Position numbers and translations under genes: made by a program. Below, piece by piece: positions 1-5,169 of a stretch of DNA of 5,842 nt. Source of the DNA: Propionibacteriaceae bacterium (GTDB lineage: Bacteria > Actinomycetota > Actinomycetes > Propionibacteriales > Propionibacteriaceae). Location of the stretch: assembly GCA_031268065.1 (NCBI GenBank), contig JAIRXX010000186.1:1-5842 (forward strand), read 5' to 3'. Numbering within the stretch: the first letter of the stretch is position 1; every line of letters begins with the position of its first letter. The notes beneath the pieces were generated by a model that saw only the letters and a program-made list of their open reading frames with translations, did no database searches and was not told where the DNA came from.

Positions 1-336
1 GGCCAGGGTTTTCAACGTGGTGCCGCAGCGTTCAGCGGTGCCATCCACCTCTTGGGTGGTGATGGTGAACGCCGCCCCAGCCTCCAACTCCGCCTTTCCA
101 CCCACGAAGGTCTCCAGCCTGATCTTGGGGCCTTGCAGATCGGCCAAGATCCCAATCGGACGGCCCAACTCGCGGCTGGCGTCCCGCACCCATCCCAAGC
201 GTTTGGTGTGCAAGATGTGGTCTCCGTGGCTCATATTCAGCCGGGCCACGTTCATACCTGCCCGGCCAAGCTCCAAGATCGCCTCGGCGGAGTCCGTGGA
301 CGGGCCGATGGTGCAGACTATTTTTACCCTGCGCAT
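1..336 (-). CDS. pyk: Pyruvate kinase, N-terminal part (cut by the left edge)
   Basis: This is the first 112 codons of pyruvate kinase, the cytoplasmic glycolytic enzyme that converts phosphoenolpyruvate and ADP to pyruvate and ATP. The protein opens MRRVKIVCTIGPSTDS, the usual start of the family. ARLNMSHGDH follows at about residues 31-40, carrying the Arg, Asn and Ser that bind substrate phosphate and K+. ILADLQGPKIRL at about 65-76 is the strongly conserved strand of the A domain. The sequence then enters the B-domain lid. The ATG is supported by a strong AAAGGAG six bases upstream and by the family N-terminus. The rest of the gene, including most of the barrel and the C-terminal regulatory domain, lies beyond the window. 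It follows the pseudouridine synthase gene after 138 nt, so it may have its own promoter. Identity is near certain; the allosteric type cannot be told from this part. Confidence 0.97.
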   Translation of the reverse strand, partial: MRRVKIVCTIGPSTDSAEAILELGRAGMNVARLNMSHGDHILHTKRLGWVRDASRELGRPIGILADLQGPKIRLETFVGGKAELEAGAAFTITTQEVDGTAERCGTTLKTLA

Positions 337-474
337 TGATAACTCCTTTTTTGGCACGCCTTGGTCCAATCTGGAGTTGGGCAGCCGCCGCACCTATCTT
401 CAATAGAGGGTACCGAATCTCAACCCTGGCCGCAGGACACTCTCGCCGCGTATTTCGGAGTTTTTATCCAGCCG
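337..474 (-). promoter_or_regulatory. Leader of pyk with paired ribosome-binding site (candidate)
   Basis: This 138-nt gap separates the pseudouridine synthase stop from the pyk ATG. Reading the minus strand, AACTCC at 378-373 is exactly complementary to GGAGTT at 346-341, which contains the pyk Shine-Dalgarno. An inner TTGG (369-366) can pair with CCAA (354-351), so the ribosome-binding site could sit in a stem. A weak -35-like TTGAGA lies at 423-418, but the hexamer 17 nt downstream (AAGATA) is a poor -10, so I do not call a promoter. No stem with a T-run was seen after the upstream gene. The pairing is visible in the sequence; a regulatory role is inference. Confidence 0.35.
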
Positions 475-1410
475 CTAGGCGCTGAGCCGGAGTTGGGCGA
501 GCGCCGCTTCCAGATCATCGGACGGGGTGGAAGTGAAGTTCATCGGCTCATTTCTGGTCGGATGGGCGAATCCAAGCTGAACCGCGTGCAGCCATTGCCG
601 GTCCAATCCGAGCCGGGCCGCCAGCACAGGGTCGCCCCCGTAGGTCGGATCACCCACGCAGGGATGCTTGATCGCCTGCATGTGTACTCTGATCTGGTGG
701 GTGCGCCCAGTCTCCAACCCGACTCGCAGCAAGGTGGCCCAGCGAAAAGCCTCCAGCGTCGAATAATGGGTCACCGCCCGCCTTCCACCGGCCACCACGG
801 CCATTTTGTAGTCCGCCCCCGGATGTCGGCCTATCGGGGCGTCAATAGTGCCTTCAAACGGGTCTGGATGGCCTTGCACCAGGCTCTGATAGGTCTTCGC
901 AACCTCCCTGGCCCGGAAAGCGCGTTTCAGCACGGTGTAGGCGATCTCGCTCTTGGCGACCACCATCAGCCCCGAAGTCCCAACGTCGAGCCGCTGCACG
1001 ATTCCCTGCCGCTCCGCCGCCCCGGAGGTGGAAATCCTAAACCCCGCCGCCGCCAGATGCCCGACCACATTCGGCCCGTCCCAACCCAGGCTGGGATGGG
1101 CGGCCACACCGGCAGGTTTGTCCACTACCACGATATCGGCGTCGTCGTAGACAATCTCAATCCCGGCGACCTCGCCGGGCACCACTGAAACGGTGCTGGC
1201 CACCTCGTCCAATGCCATCTCCAGCAGATCGCCGGAGCGCATTCGCTGGGCCTTGGCCGCTGGCTGCGAATTCACCGCGACAGCGCCCCGGTCGATCAAC
1301 GCCTCCACGCGGCTCCTGCTCAAACCGGTGATCCGAGCAGCAGCGATGTCGAGCCGCTCCCCCTCCAAGCCCTCTGGAACCAGCCAATTGCTGACGTGGC
1401 CGCTAGGCAT
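475..1410 (-). CDS. rluD: RluA-family 23S rRNA pseudouridine synthase (RluD type)
   Basis: This 311-residue cytoplasmic enzyme isomerises uridine to pseudouridine in RNA, probably 23S rRNA as for RluD. An S4 RNA-binding domain occupies about residues 17-67 (SRSRVEALIDRGAVAVN and around). The catalytic domain shows KPAGVAAHPS (98-107), the RLD motif QRLDVGTSGLMVVA with catalytic Asp142, TGRTHQIRVH (234-243), and GDPTYGG (253-259). Length is normal for the S4-containing subfamily. The ATG overlaps the lspA end by 8 nt, and a GAGG lies four bases upstream inside lspA, so the two are translationally linked. The residue before RLD is Gln instead of the more common His, which should not affect catalysis. 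The lspA-rluD pairing is widespread in bacteria. The exact target uridines cannot be read from sequence, so the symbol denotes the subfamily. Confidence 0.95.
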   Translation of the reverse strand: MPSGHVSNWLVPEGLEGERLDIAAARITGLSRSRVEALIDRGAVAVNSQPAAKAQRMRSGDLLEMALDEVASTVSVVPGEVAGIEIVYDDADIVVVDKPAGVAAHPSLGWDGPNVVGHLAAAGFRISTSGAAERQGIVQRLDVGTSGLMVVAKSEIAYTVLKRAFRAREVAKTYQSLVQGHPDPFEGTIDAPIGRHPGADYKMAVVAGGRRAVTHYSTLEAFRWATLLRVGLETGRTHQIRVHMQAIKHPCVGDPTYGGDPVLAARLGLDRQWLHAVQLGFAHPTRNEPMNFTSTPSDDLEAALAQLRLSA

Positions 1411-1957
1411 CTTGCCTCAAGCTGGCGCCGCCGGGGGACACTTGGCGGATCACCGACAGCCAAATCACCAAGACGGCGGCGGCGGTGATGCAGATGTCCG
1501 CGACATTGAAGATGGCGAAATAGGGCAGCTGGATGAAGTCGATGACCTCCCCGCGAAAGGGGCCGGGTTCGCGGAAGAGCCGGTCGAAGAGATTCCCGGA
1601 GATTCCAGCCAGCAGCAACCCGGTGGTGACCGCCCAGCCGACATGCCGCACCTTTGGCAGCAACCAGCACAGGATCACGCACAGCGCCGCGATGGCGAAA
1701 CAGGTGAACACCGGGGTGAACGACTCCCCCATCGAGAATGCCGCCCCCGAATTGCGGGTCAGCCGCAAAATCAGCAGCCCTCCCAACAGCGGGATGAAAT
1801 TCCCCGGCTCCAGCCAAGCCAAAGCGGCGACCTTCGTCCCGAAATCAACCAGCACCCCGAGCAGCGCGATGGCCGCTGCAATGCCGATATGCTTCTTGGA
1901 CGCGCGGCTCCAACTGATGGTTATCGCCGTTCCTCCCGCCGCTTGCAATCCAGACAC
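1403..1957 (-). CDS. lspA: Lipoprotein signal peptidase (signal peptidase II)
   Basis: LspA is an integral membrane aspartyl protease that cleaves the signal peptide of prolipoproteins after the lipobox Cys has been diacylated. From the GTG chosen here the protein has 184 residues, within the family range. Four membrane segments are apparent at about 26-46, 80-98, 105-122 and 148-172. Conserved blocks are VDFGTK (37-42), TRNSGAAFS (67-75), GNLFDR (121-126), EVIDFI (137-142) and FNVAD (150-154). The catalytic pair should be Asp125 and Asp154. The start is uncertain. GTG 1957 has only a weak AGGG upstream and makes a 37-nt overlap with the preceding gene. TTG 1948 is in frame but has no good ribosome-binding site. 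The only strong GGAGG lies 7 nt before an in-frame ATA at 1924. The C-terminus overlaps the pseudouridine synthase gene by 8 nt. Confidence 0.93.
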   Translation of the reverse strand: MSGLQAAGGTAITISWSRASKKHIGIAAAIALLGVLVDFGTKVAALAWLEPGNFIPLLGGLLILRLTRNSGAAFSMGESFTPVFTCFAIAALCVILCWLLPKVRHVGWAVTTGLLLAGISGNLFDRLFREPGPFRGEVIDFIQLPYFAIFNVADICITAAAVLVIWLSVIRQVSPGGASLRQDA

Positions 1958-2349
1958 AGCGTCGCCCTGGGGAACACCAACAGGCGATCCTTGCCGATCG
2001 GATTTCCACAAGACTCGCACCAGCCGTACTTGCCGGAGTCGAACAACCGCAGCGCCAGCTGGGCCTGGTCCAGCATGTCACGGGCGTTCTGCATCAGCGA
2101 CATCTCTTGGTCGCGCTCGAAATTGGAAGACCCGATGTCTGCCGCATCGCGGCCAGCCCCATCAGAGCCTTCGGAGAAGAGGTCGGCCAAACCCGCCTCG
2201 GCGACCTGAATGGCTTTGGCCATCCGGGCGACGTCGTTGGTCAGCTCCGCGCGGACCTCTTCCACTTCTTCCACAGTCCAAGGCTCTTCCCCCGCCGCGA
2301 CAGGCAGGGAAGGCGCATCTTGGGCTTTCGCTTTACCCGCAGCTACCAT
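1921..2349 (-). CDS. TraR/DksA-family C4 zinc-finger protein
   Basis: This 142-residue protein belongs to the TraR/DksA family, whose members bind RNA polymerase through the secondary channel and alter initiation, in some species together with ppGpp. Residues 25-60 are predicted helical and start one arm of a coiled coil. An acidic tip-like segment RDAADIGS lies at 67-74, then a second helix FERDQEMSLMQNARDML at about 77-93. The C-terminal C4 zinc finger has Cys111, Cys114, Cys132 and Cys135 (CESCGNPI and LCLDCKR). ATG 2349 is preferred over a TTG four codons upstream because GGGAG sits five bases before the ATG. It lies 47 nt after divIVA and overlaps lspA. The family is clear. Whether actinobacterial members act like E. 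coli DksA is not settled, so no symbol is given. Confidence 0.92.
   Translation of the reverse strand: MVAAGKAKAQDAPSLPVAAGEEPWTVEEVEEVRAELTNDVARMAKAIQVAEAGLADLFSEGSDGAGRDAADIGSSNFERDQEMSLMQNARDMLDQAQLALRLFDSGKYGWCESCGNPIGKDRLLVFPRATLCLDCKRREERR
1932..1936 (-). promoter_or_regulatory. Strong Shine-Dalgarno inside the dksA-like/lspA overlap
   Basis: On the minus strand GGGAGGA ends 7 nt before ATA at 1924-1922, and that ATA overlaps the TAA stop of the upstream gene as ATAA. The position and spacing are those of a classic translational-coupling site. The in-frame codon at the expected start is ATA, however, not ATG, GTG or TTG. The motif also encodes Arg-Glu-Glu of the upstream protein, so it may be partly fortuitous. 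Confidence 0.45.
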
Positions 2350-2354
2350 AAACA

Positions 2355-2359
2355 CTCCC
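2355..2359 (-). promoter_or_regulatory. Ribosome-binding site fixing the start of the TraR/DksA-like gene
   Basis: GGGAG on the minus strand ends five bases before ATG 2349. The competing TTG at 2361 overlaps this motif and has no such site, so the shorter reading is chosen. A CTCCC at 2387-2383 in the divIVA-side gap could pair with it, but the stretch is low complexity. Confidence 0.6.
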
Positions 2360-2396
2360 AAAACTCTTGTAACCCACGAGGAGGGAGGGTATCACC

Positions 2397-3392
2397 TCAG
2401 TTATCTTCACCCAACAATGCGTCCAGGCGCGGCGTGGCGGATTCGGGGCCCGGCTCACTCAACAGCGCTGGCACATCGTCGGGCTCAAGCTTAGCCTCGA
2501 CCAACGACTTAATCTGCTTCTCCATGTGGGTAGTTAGATTTGTACGGTAATTCTTCTCAAACGAGTGCAGGTGCTCCACCTTGGAACGCAGCTCATCGCG
2601 CTCGCTCTCCAGCTTGCTCAGCAACTCGTGCCGACTGCGCTCGGCCTCGGAAGTCATCGTGTCGGCCTTGGACTTTGCCTCGGCTGTCACCTGGTCGGCG
2701 TTCACCCTGGCCTCGGACTCAATCCGCTCGGCGCGGGTCATCGCATCGGTCAGCGTCTCGTGGACCCTCTTATTGGCGTTGTTGATTACGTTCTCGACTT
2801 CGGTGCGGGCATCGCTGAGCAGCCGCTGCGCCTCAGCGTTGGACTCTCCCACCAACCGCTCCGCCTGGTCGGTGGCCATCGCCAACAGCCTGGTTACGGC
2901 GGTGGATGCCTGTTCCGACGTGGTGACAACCAGATTCTCCACTTGCCCCGAAGGCAGTGCGGCGATCTGCTCCACCGCCCTGGACGCCGCCGCAGCCTGG
3001 CGCAATGTCTGCACCTCCGCCCGCAGGGAAAGAATCTCCTCGTCGCGCATCGCGTATTCGCGGCCCAGCTGGGCCAAGCTCTGCTCGCTGTTCTGCAAAT
3101 CCTCGTTCTGCTTGACCAATTGCGCGCTGAGCGCGTCAATCTGGTCCTGCCGGGCCTGGATGTCGGCGCGCAATTCGTCGGACGTGGAATCCAGGGGGGC
3201 GAAGATGCTGCCGCCTACCGCAACTGGGGCTGGGGCATCTGCCTGCTTCTTCAGCGCCTCGATCTCTTCAAGCAAAGTGACCAGGGTAGTTTCCACTTTG
3301 TCTACGAAATCATCTACATCGGAGGGTTCGTAGCCGTTCCTGCGGGCAAGATGGAATCGTGTCGCGCGAACCTGCTCAAGGGTCAGGGTCAT
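2397..3392 (-). CDS. divIVA: DivIVA / Wag31 polar growth and division protein
   Basis: DivIVA (Wag31 in mycobacteria) is a cytoplasmic coiled-coil scaffold that recognises curved membrane. In actinobacteria it recruits the peptidoglycan machinery to poles and septum. The N-terminal membrane-binding domain is recognisable in MTLTLEQVRATRF and in NGYEPSDVDDFVDKVE (19-34), matching the family pattern of Gly-Tyr followed by acidic residues and Val-Asp-x-Phe. A Pro/Ala/Gly-rich linker follows at about 51-68. Long coiled coils rich in Glu, Arg, Ala and Gln run through roughly 70-140 and 155-290, and the end is acidic. The product has 331 residues, longer than the roughly 260 of M. tuberculosis Wag31. 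The ATG has GAGGTGA just upstream. A 166-nt gap separates it from yggT. Location directly after sepF and yggT is the classic actinobacterial arrangement. Confidence 0.96.
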   Translation of the reverse strand: MTLTLEQVRATRFHLARRNGYEPSDVDDFVDKVETTLVTLLEEIEALKKQADAPAPVAVGGSIFAPLDSTSDELRADIQARQDQIDALSAQLVKQNEDLQNSEQSLAQLGREYAMRDEEILSLRAEVQTLRQAAAASRAVEQIAALPSGQVENLVVTTSEQASTAVTRLLAMATDQAERLVGESNAEAQRLLSDARTEVENVINNANKRVHETLTDAMTRAERIESEARVNADQVTAEAKSKADTMTSEAERSRHELLSKLESERDELRSKVEHLHSFEKNYRTNLTTHMEKQIKSLVEAKLEPDDVPALLSEPGPESATPRLDALLGEDN

Positions 3393-3440
3393 TGTTCACC
3401 TCATGCGTAATTTTGGCCTGGGATAAGCCTTGTCCATCAA

Positions 3441-3470
3441 AGGTTAGTGTAGTTTGCCGCGCTTCACCAA
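3441..3470 (-). promoter_or_regulatory. Candidate divIVA promoter
   Basis: On the minus strand TTGGTG (3470-3465) and TAACCT (3446-3441) are separated by 18 nt. TAACCT fits the actinobacterial TAnnnT pattern of a -10, and an overlapping alternative TACACT is at 3451-3446. The implied start of transcription is about 45 nt before the divIVA ATG. The -35 is only partly consensus. In GC-rich DNA such pairs occur by chance, so this is a suggestion only. Confidence 0.35.
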
Positions 3471-3509
3471 GAAATCGTGTTCAGCACCTGGCAGATGTCG
3501 TTCCGCGCA

Positions 3510-3534
3510 GGCCGATTCTGACTCGAATCTGGCC
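3510..3534 (-). repeat. Inverted repeat in the yggT-divIVA gap
   Basis: GGCC plus GATTC at 3510-3518 is complementary to GAATC at 3525-3529 and GGCC at 3531-3534. There is a 6-nt loop and one bulged base, so nine pairs in all. No T-run follows on the minus strand, so it is not a typical intrinsic terminator. It could be an RNA processing or stability element, a protein site, or chance. Confidence 0.4.
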
Positions 3535-3541
3535 CCAGGCG

Positions 3542-3559
3542 GCGCCTTCGCCCAGGCGC
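3542..3559 (-). repeat. Hairpin at the yggT stop codon
   Basis: On the minus strand GCGCCT and AGGCGC form a perfect 6-bp stem with a 6-nt loop, beginning at the last base of the yggT TAG stop. Its place directly after a stop resembles a 3' mRNA end or an attenuating stem, but there is no T-run for intrinsic termination. Confidence 0.4.
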
Positions 3560-3843
3560 TAGCTGAGCAATGCGGGCAGGAACCTGCCCAGCAAAACCAC
3601 GGCGAACCAGAGCACGATGAAGGCCAAGTCGAATTGCAGACTGCCCAATCTGAGCGGCGGGACGACCCTGCGCAACAGCTTTATCGGCGGATCGGTGAGC
3701 GTGTAGACGAACTCCACCGCCACCAGCACCGCGCCGCGCGGGGTCCAATCTCTGCGCAACAGCGGGACGAAGGAGATCAACGCCCTGAGCGACAGGATCA
3801 GCAGGTACGCCGAAAACAGATAGGCAATGATGACCCCGAGCAC
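3559..3843 (-). CDS. yggT: YggT-family small membrane protein
   Basis: This 94-residue integral membrane protein has two hydrophobic segments, at about residues 2-26 and 70-92. Between them is a conserved cytoplasmic or peripheral loop carrying YTLTDPPIKLLRRVVPPLRLG (split here as TLTDPPIK and RRVVPPLRLG), the YggT family signature of Thr-Asp-Pro followed by basic residues and a Pro-rich turn. The biochemical role is not established. In actinobacteria the gene sits between sepF and divIVA, suggesting a part in septum or envelope work, which is inference. The GTG start has AGGG seven bases upstream and lies 10 nt after the sepF stop, so the two are very likely co-transcribed. Length is typical. 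Confidence 0.93.
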   Translation of the reverse strand: MLGVIIAYLFSAYLLILSLRALISFVPLLRRDWTPRGAVLVAVEFVYTLTDPPIKLLRRVVPPLRLGSLQFDLAFIVLWFAVVLLGRFLPALLS

Positions 3844-3853
3844 TTACCGACCC

Positions 3854-4303
3854 TCACGACTGGTTGTAGAAGCCACCAGCCAAGCGTTCTTTGTCTTCCG
3901 CAGTCACCGTAATGTTCGGCGGCGAAAGCAAGAAAACTTTGCTGGTGATGCGTTCAATATTGCCATGCAATCCAAAAATCAGCCCGGCGGAGAAGTCGAC
4001 CAGGCGCTTGGCCTCGGCCTCTGTCATCTCGGTGAGATTCATAATCACCGGCACCCCATCGCGGAAGGATTCACCGATGCTGCGCGCCTCGTTGTAATTC
4101 TTCGGCTGGATGGTGACAATGCGGCCTGGGTCGGCAACCTTGGTTTTCACCGGACGGCGGGTCTCAATGTCGGTCACGGTGGCGCTGGAAGCCTCCCGGG
4201 CCTCAACTTCGTCGGTCAGCTCTTCTTCTGGCGGGTCAGCGGAGTAATCGGCGTCCGAGACAAGGCCGAGCCACACCGCCGCCTTCTTCAAACGGTCAGC
4301 CAT
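3854..4303 (-). CDS. sepF: Cell division protein SepF
   Basis: SepF binds the C-terminal tail of FtsZ and anchors the Z-ring to the membrane; it is the main anchor in actinobacteria, which lack FtsA. The 149-residue protein has a short N-terminal amphipathic helix (MADRLKKAAVWLGLV) for membrane contact. An acidic flexible linker follows at about 18-57, then the globular SepF core at about 60-140. The core shows ARSIGESFRDGVPVIMNL (73-90), AEAKRLVDFSAGLIFGLHG (96-114) and KVFLLSPPNI (122-131), the blocks of the dimer and FtsZ-binding fold. The ATG at 4303 is chosen over a longer reading from 4348 because it restores the family N-terminus and has AGGGGTG seven bases before it. yggT follows after 10 nt. 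There is no yggS gene between pgeF and sepF, unlike in mycobacteria. Confidence 0.96.
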   Translation of the reverse strand: MADRLKKAAVWLGLVSDADYSADPPEEELTDEVEAREASSATVTDIETRRPVKTKVADPGRIVTIQPKNYNEARSIGESFRDGVPVIMNLTEMTEAEAKRLVDFSAGLIFGLHGNIERITSKVFLLSPPNITVTAEDKERLAGGFYNQS

Positions 4304-4351
4304 TATTTCACCCCTACACTTCACATTCCAGACGACTGCCTGTGTCATTTC

Positions 4352-4357
4352 AGCCTA
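4352..4357 (-). promoter_or_regulatory. Candidate -10 element upstream of sepF
   Basis: TAGGCT on the minus strand fits the actinobacterial TAnnnT -10 pattern and would start a transcript about 40 nt before the sepF ATG. The hexamers 17-18 nt upstream (CCGATA, ACCGAT) do not resemble TTGACA, so support is weak. Confidence 0.25.
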
Positions 4358-4389
4358 ACCATTCAAAGCTGCCTTATCGGTGAGGCACG

Positions 4390-4414
4390 CCGCCCGCACT
4401 GTGCGCTTTGGCGG
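4390..4414 (-). repeat. Hairpin downstream of pgeF
   Basis: CCGCC (4390-4394) pairs with GGCGG (4410-4414), and the adjoining CGCA pairs with TGCG inside CGCACTGTGCG (4395-4405). A 4-nt bulge lies on one side. The stem is about nine GC-rich pairs and lies 35 nt after the pgeF stop. There is no T-run after it on the minus strand. It may mark a partial transcript end or a processing site before sepF. Confidence 0.4.
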
Positions 4415-4448
4415 TCTGTTTGGCATGGGCCAGCCATCCCAGCCCGGT

Positions 4449-5159
4449 TCAGACCAGCTGGCGGCCTTCGGGGAGCCGCCAGATTATCGCGCCCATCCGC
4501 CCCGAAGCTTCTTTGTCGCGGCGGTAGGAATGCAGCGATGGCGTCTGGATTGTGCAGGGGTCGTGGGATTCAGCCGCCACCCCCAATGCCTGCAGCTGCG
4601 CCCGCGCCGCCCGACCCAAGTCCAGTGCCGGGGTACCCCAGCTGGTCTGCGACCAGGCGCTTGGGTTGTCCCGGCAGAAATCCTCCCGCAGTTCGGCGGG
4701 TACCTCGTAGCAAGACCCGCAGACGTGCGGGCCGATCCAGGCCCGCAAGCTTCCGGCGCCAAGCTCGCGCAGCCGCCGCACCACCGCGCCGAGCACGCCC
4801 TTGCCCAGGCCGACCCGGCCCGCATGGGCGGCGGCGATCAGCGTGGAACCGGCGAAGAGCACCGGCACGCAATCAGCGGTGCGGACGGCCAAGCCGATTC
4901 CCGGCTCGGCACTCACCAGCGCGTCGGCTGCTACGCCGATGAGTTCTTCGGCATTTGTTTGCCGGTCCACCTCGACCACTTTGGCGGAATGTATTTGGGA
5001 GACCTGGTAGATCGGCACCCCAAGGGCGTCCTCCAGCAAATCCCATTGTGGCGAACGCGGATGGATGCGCAGGTCCAAGGCGCCGCCCGCCAGACCCAGC
5101 CCATCGGTGAACGCCACCCCGACGCCACTTGGGGCCACTGTGTCCCGATAGCAGAACAA
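4449..5159 (-). CDS. pgeF: Peptidoglycan editing factor PgeF (YfiH / DUF152, laccase-domain protein)
   Basis: PgeF hydrolyses UDP-MurNAc-L-Ser formed when MurC uses serine instead of alanine, keeping wrong residues out of peptidoglycan. The family was long misannotated as polyphenol oxidase or laccase. The metal-binding or catalytic trio is visible as His57 (QIHSAKV), Cys97 (RTADCVPVLF) and His112 (AAHAGRVGLG). IGPHVCGSCYEV (142-152) and the C-terminal SYRRDKEASGR (211-221) are also typical. At 236 residues it is near family length. The N-terminus is compact and I cannot find the usual Asn-Leu-Gly block before His57. The start is uncertain. TTG 5159 follows the ftsZ stop by 10 nt but has no clear Shine-Dalgarno. 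GTG 5138 (229 residues) is an alternative with a weak GGGA ahead. Adjacency to ftsZ is usual in actinobacteria. Confidence 0.93.
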   Translation of the reverse strand: MFCYRDTVAPSGVGVAFTDGLGLAGGALDLRIHPRSPQWDLLEDALGVPIYQVSQIHSAKVVEVDRQTNAEELIGVAADALVSAEPGIGLAVRTADCVPVLFAGSTLIAAAHAGRVGLGKGVLGAVVRRLRELGAGSLRAWIGPHVCGSCYEVPAELREDFCRDNPSAWSQTSWGTPALDLGRAARAQLQALGVAAESHDPCTIQTPSLHSYRRDKEASGRMGAIIWRLPEGRQLV

Positions 5160-5169
5160 CTTTGCGCTG

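Noticed and set aside
425..460. T-run after CGGAG at 447-456 considered as a plus-strand terminator
   Set aside because: No adequate stem precedes it on the plus strand and no plus-strand gene ends here.
361..1188. Plus-strand ORF of 275 codons antisense to the pseudouridine synthase gene
   Set aside because: No domain is recognisable and the composition is that of a shadow frame (His, Pro, Arg, Gly). The minus-strand gene carries clear catalytic motifs.
1193..2209. Plus-strand ORF of 338 codons antisense to lspA and the TraR/DksA-like gene
   Set aside because: It is fully opposite well-supported genes, and its product is an Arg/Gln/Pro/Ser-rich sequence with no recognisable motif. Long antisense frames are expected in GC-rich coding DNA.
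2355..2387. Possible pairing of the TraR/DksA-like gene's GGGAG with an upstream CTCCC
   Set aside because: There are only five pairs, inside a low-complexity pyrimidine run (CCCTCCCTCC on the minus strand), so chance pairing is likely.
2565..3410. Plus-strand ORFs of 281 and 250 codons antisense to divIVA
   Set aside because: Both mirror the repetitive coiled-coil coding sequence. One is Leu/Gly/His-rich and the other Ser/Ala-rich, which follows from reading Glu, Arg and Gln codons in reverse. No plausible family was seen.
3827..4942. Plus-strand ORF of 371 codons spanning sepF, the gap and pgeF in antisense
   Set aside because: It crosses two real genes and an intergenic gap, changes composition abruptly to Arg/Pro/Ala-rich, and has no motif or conserved block.
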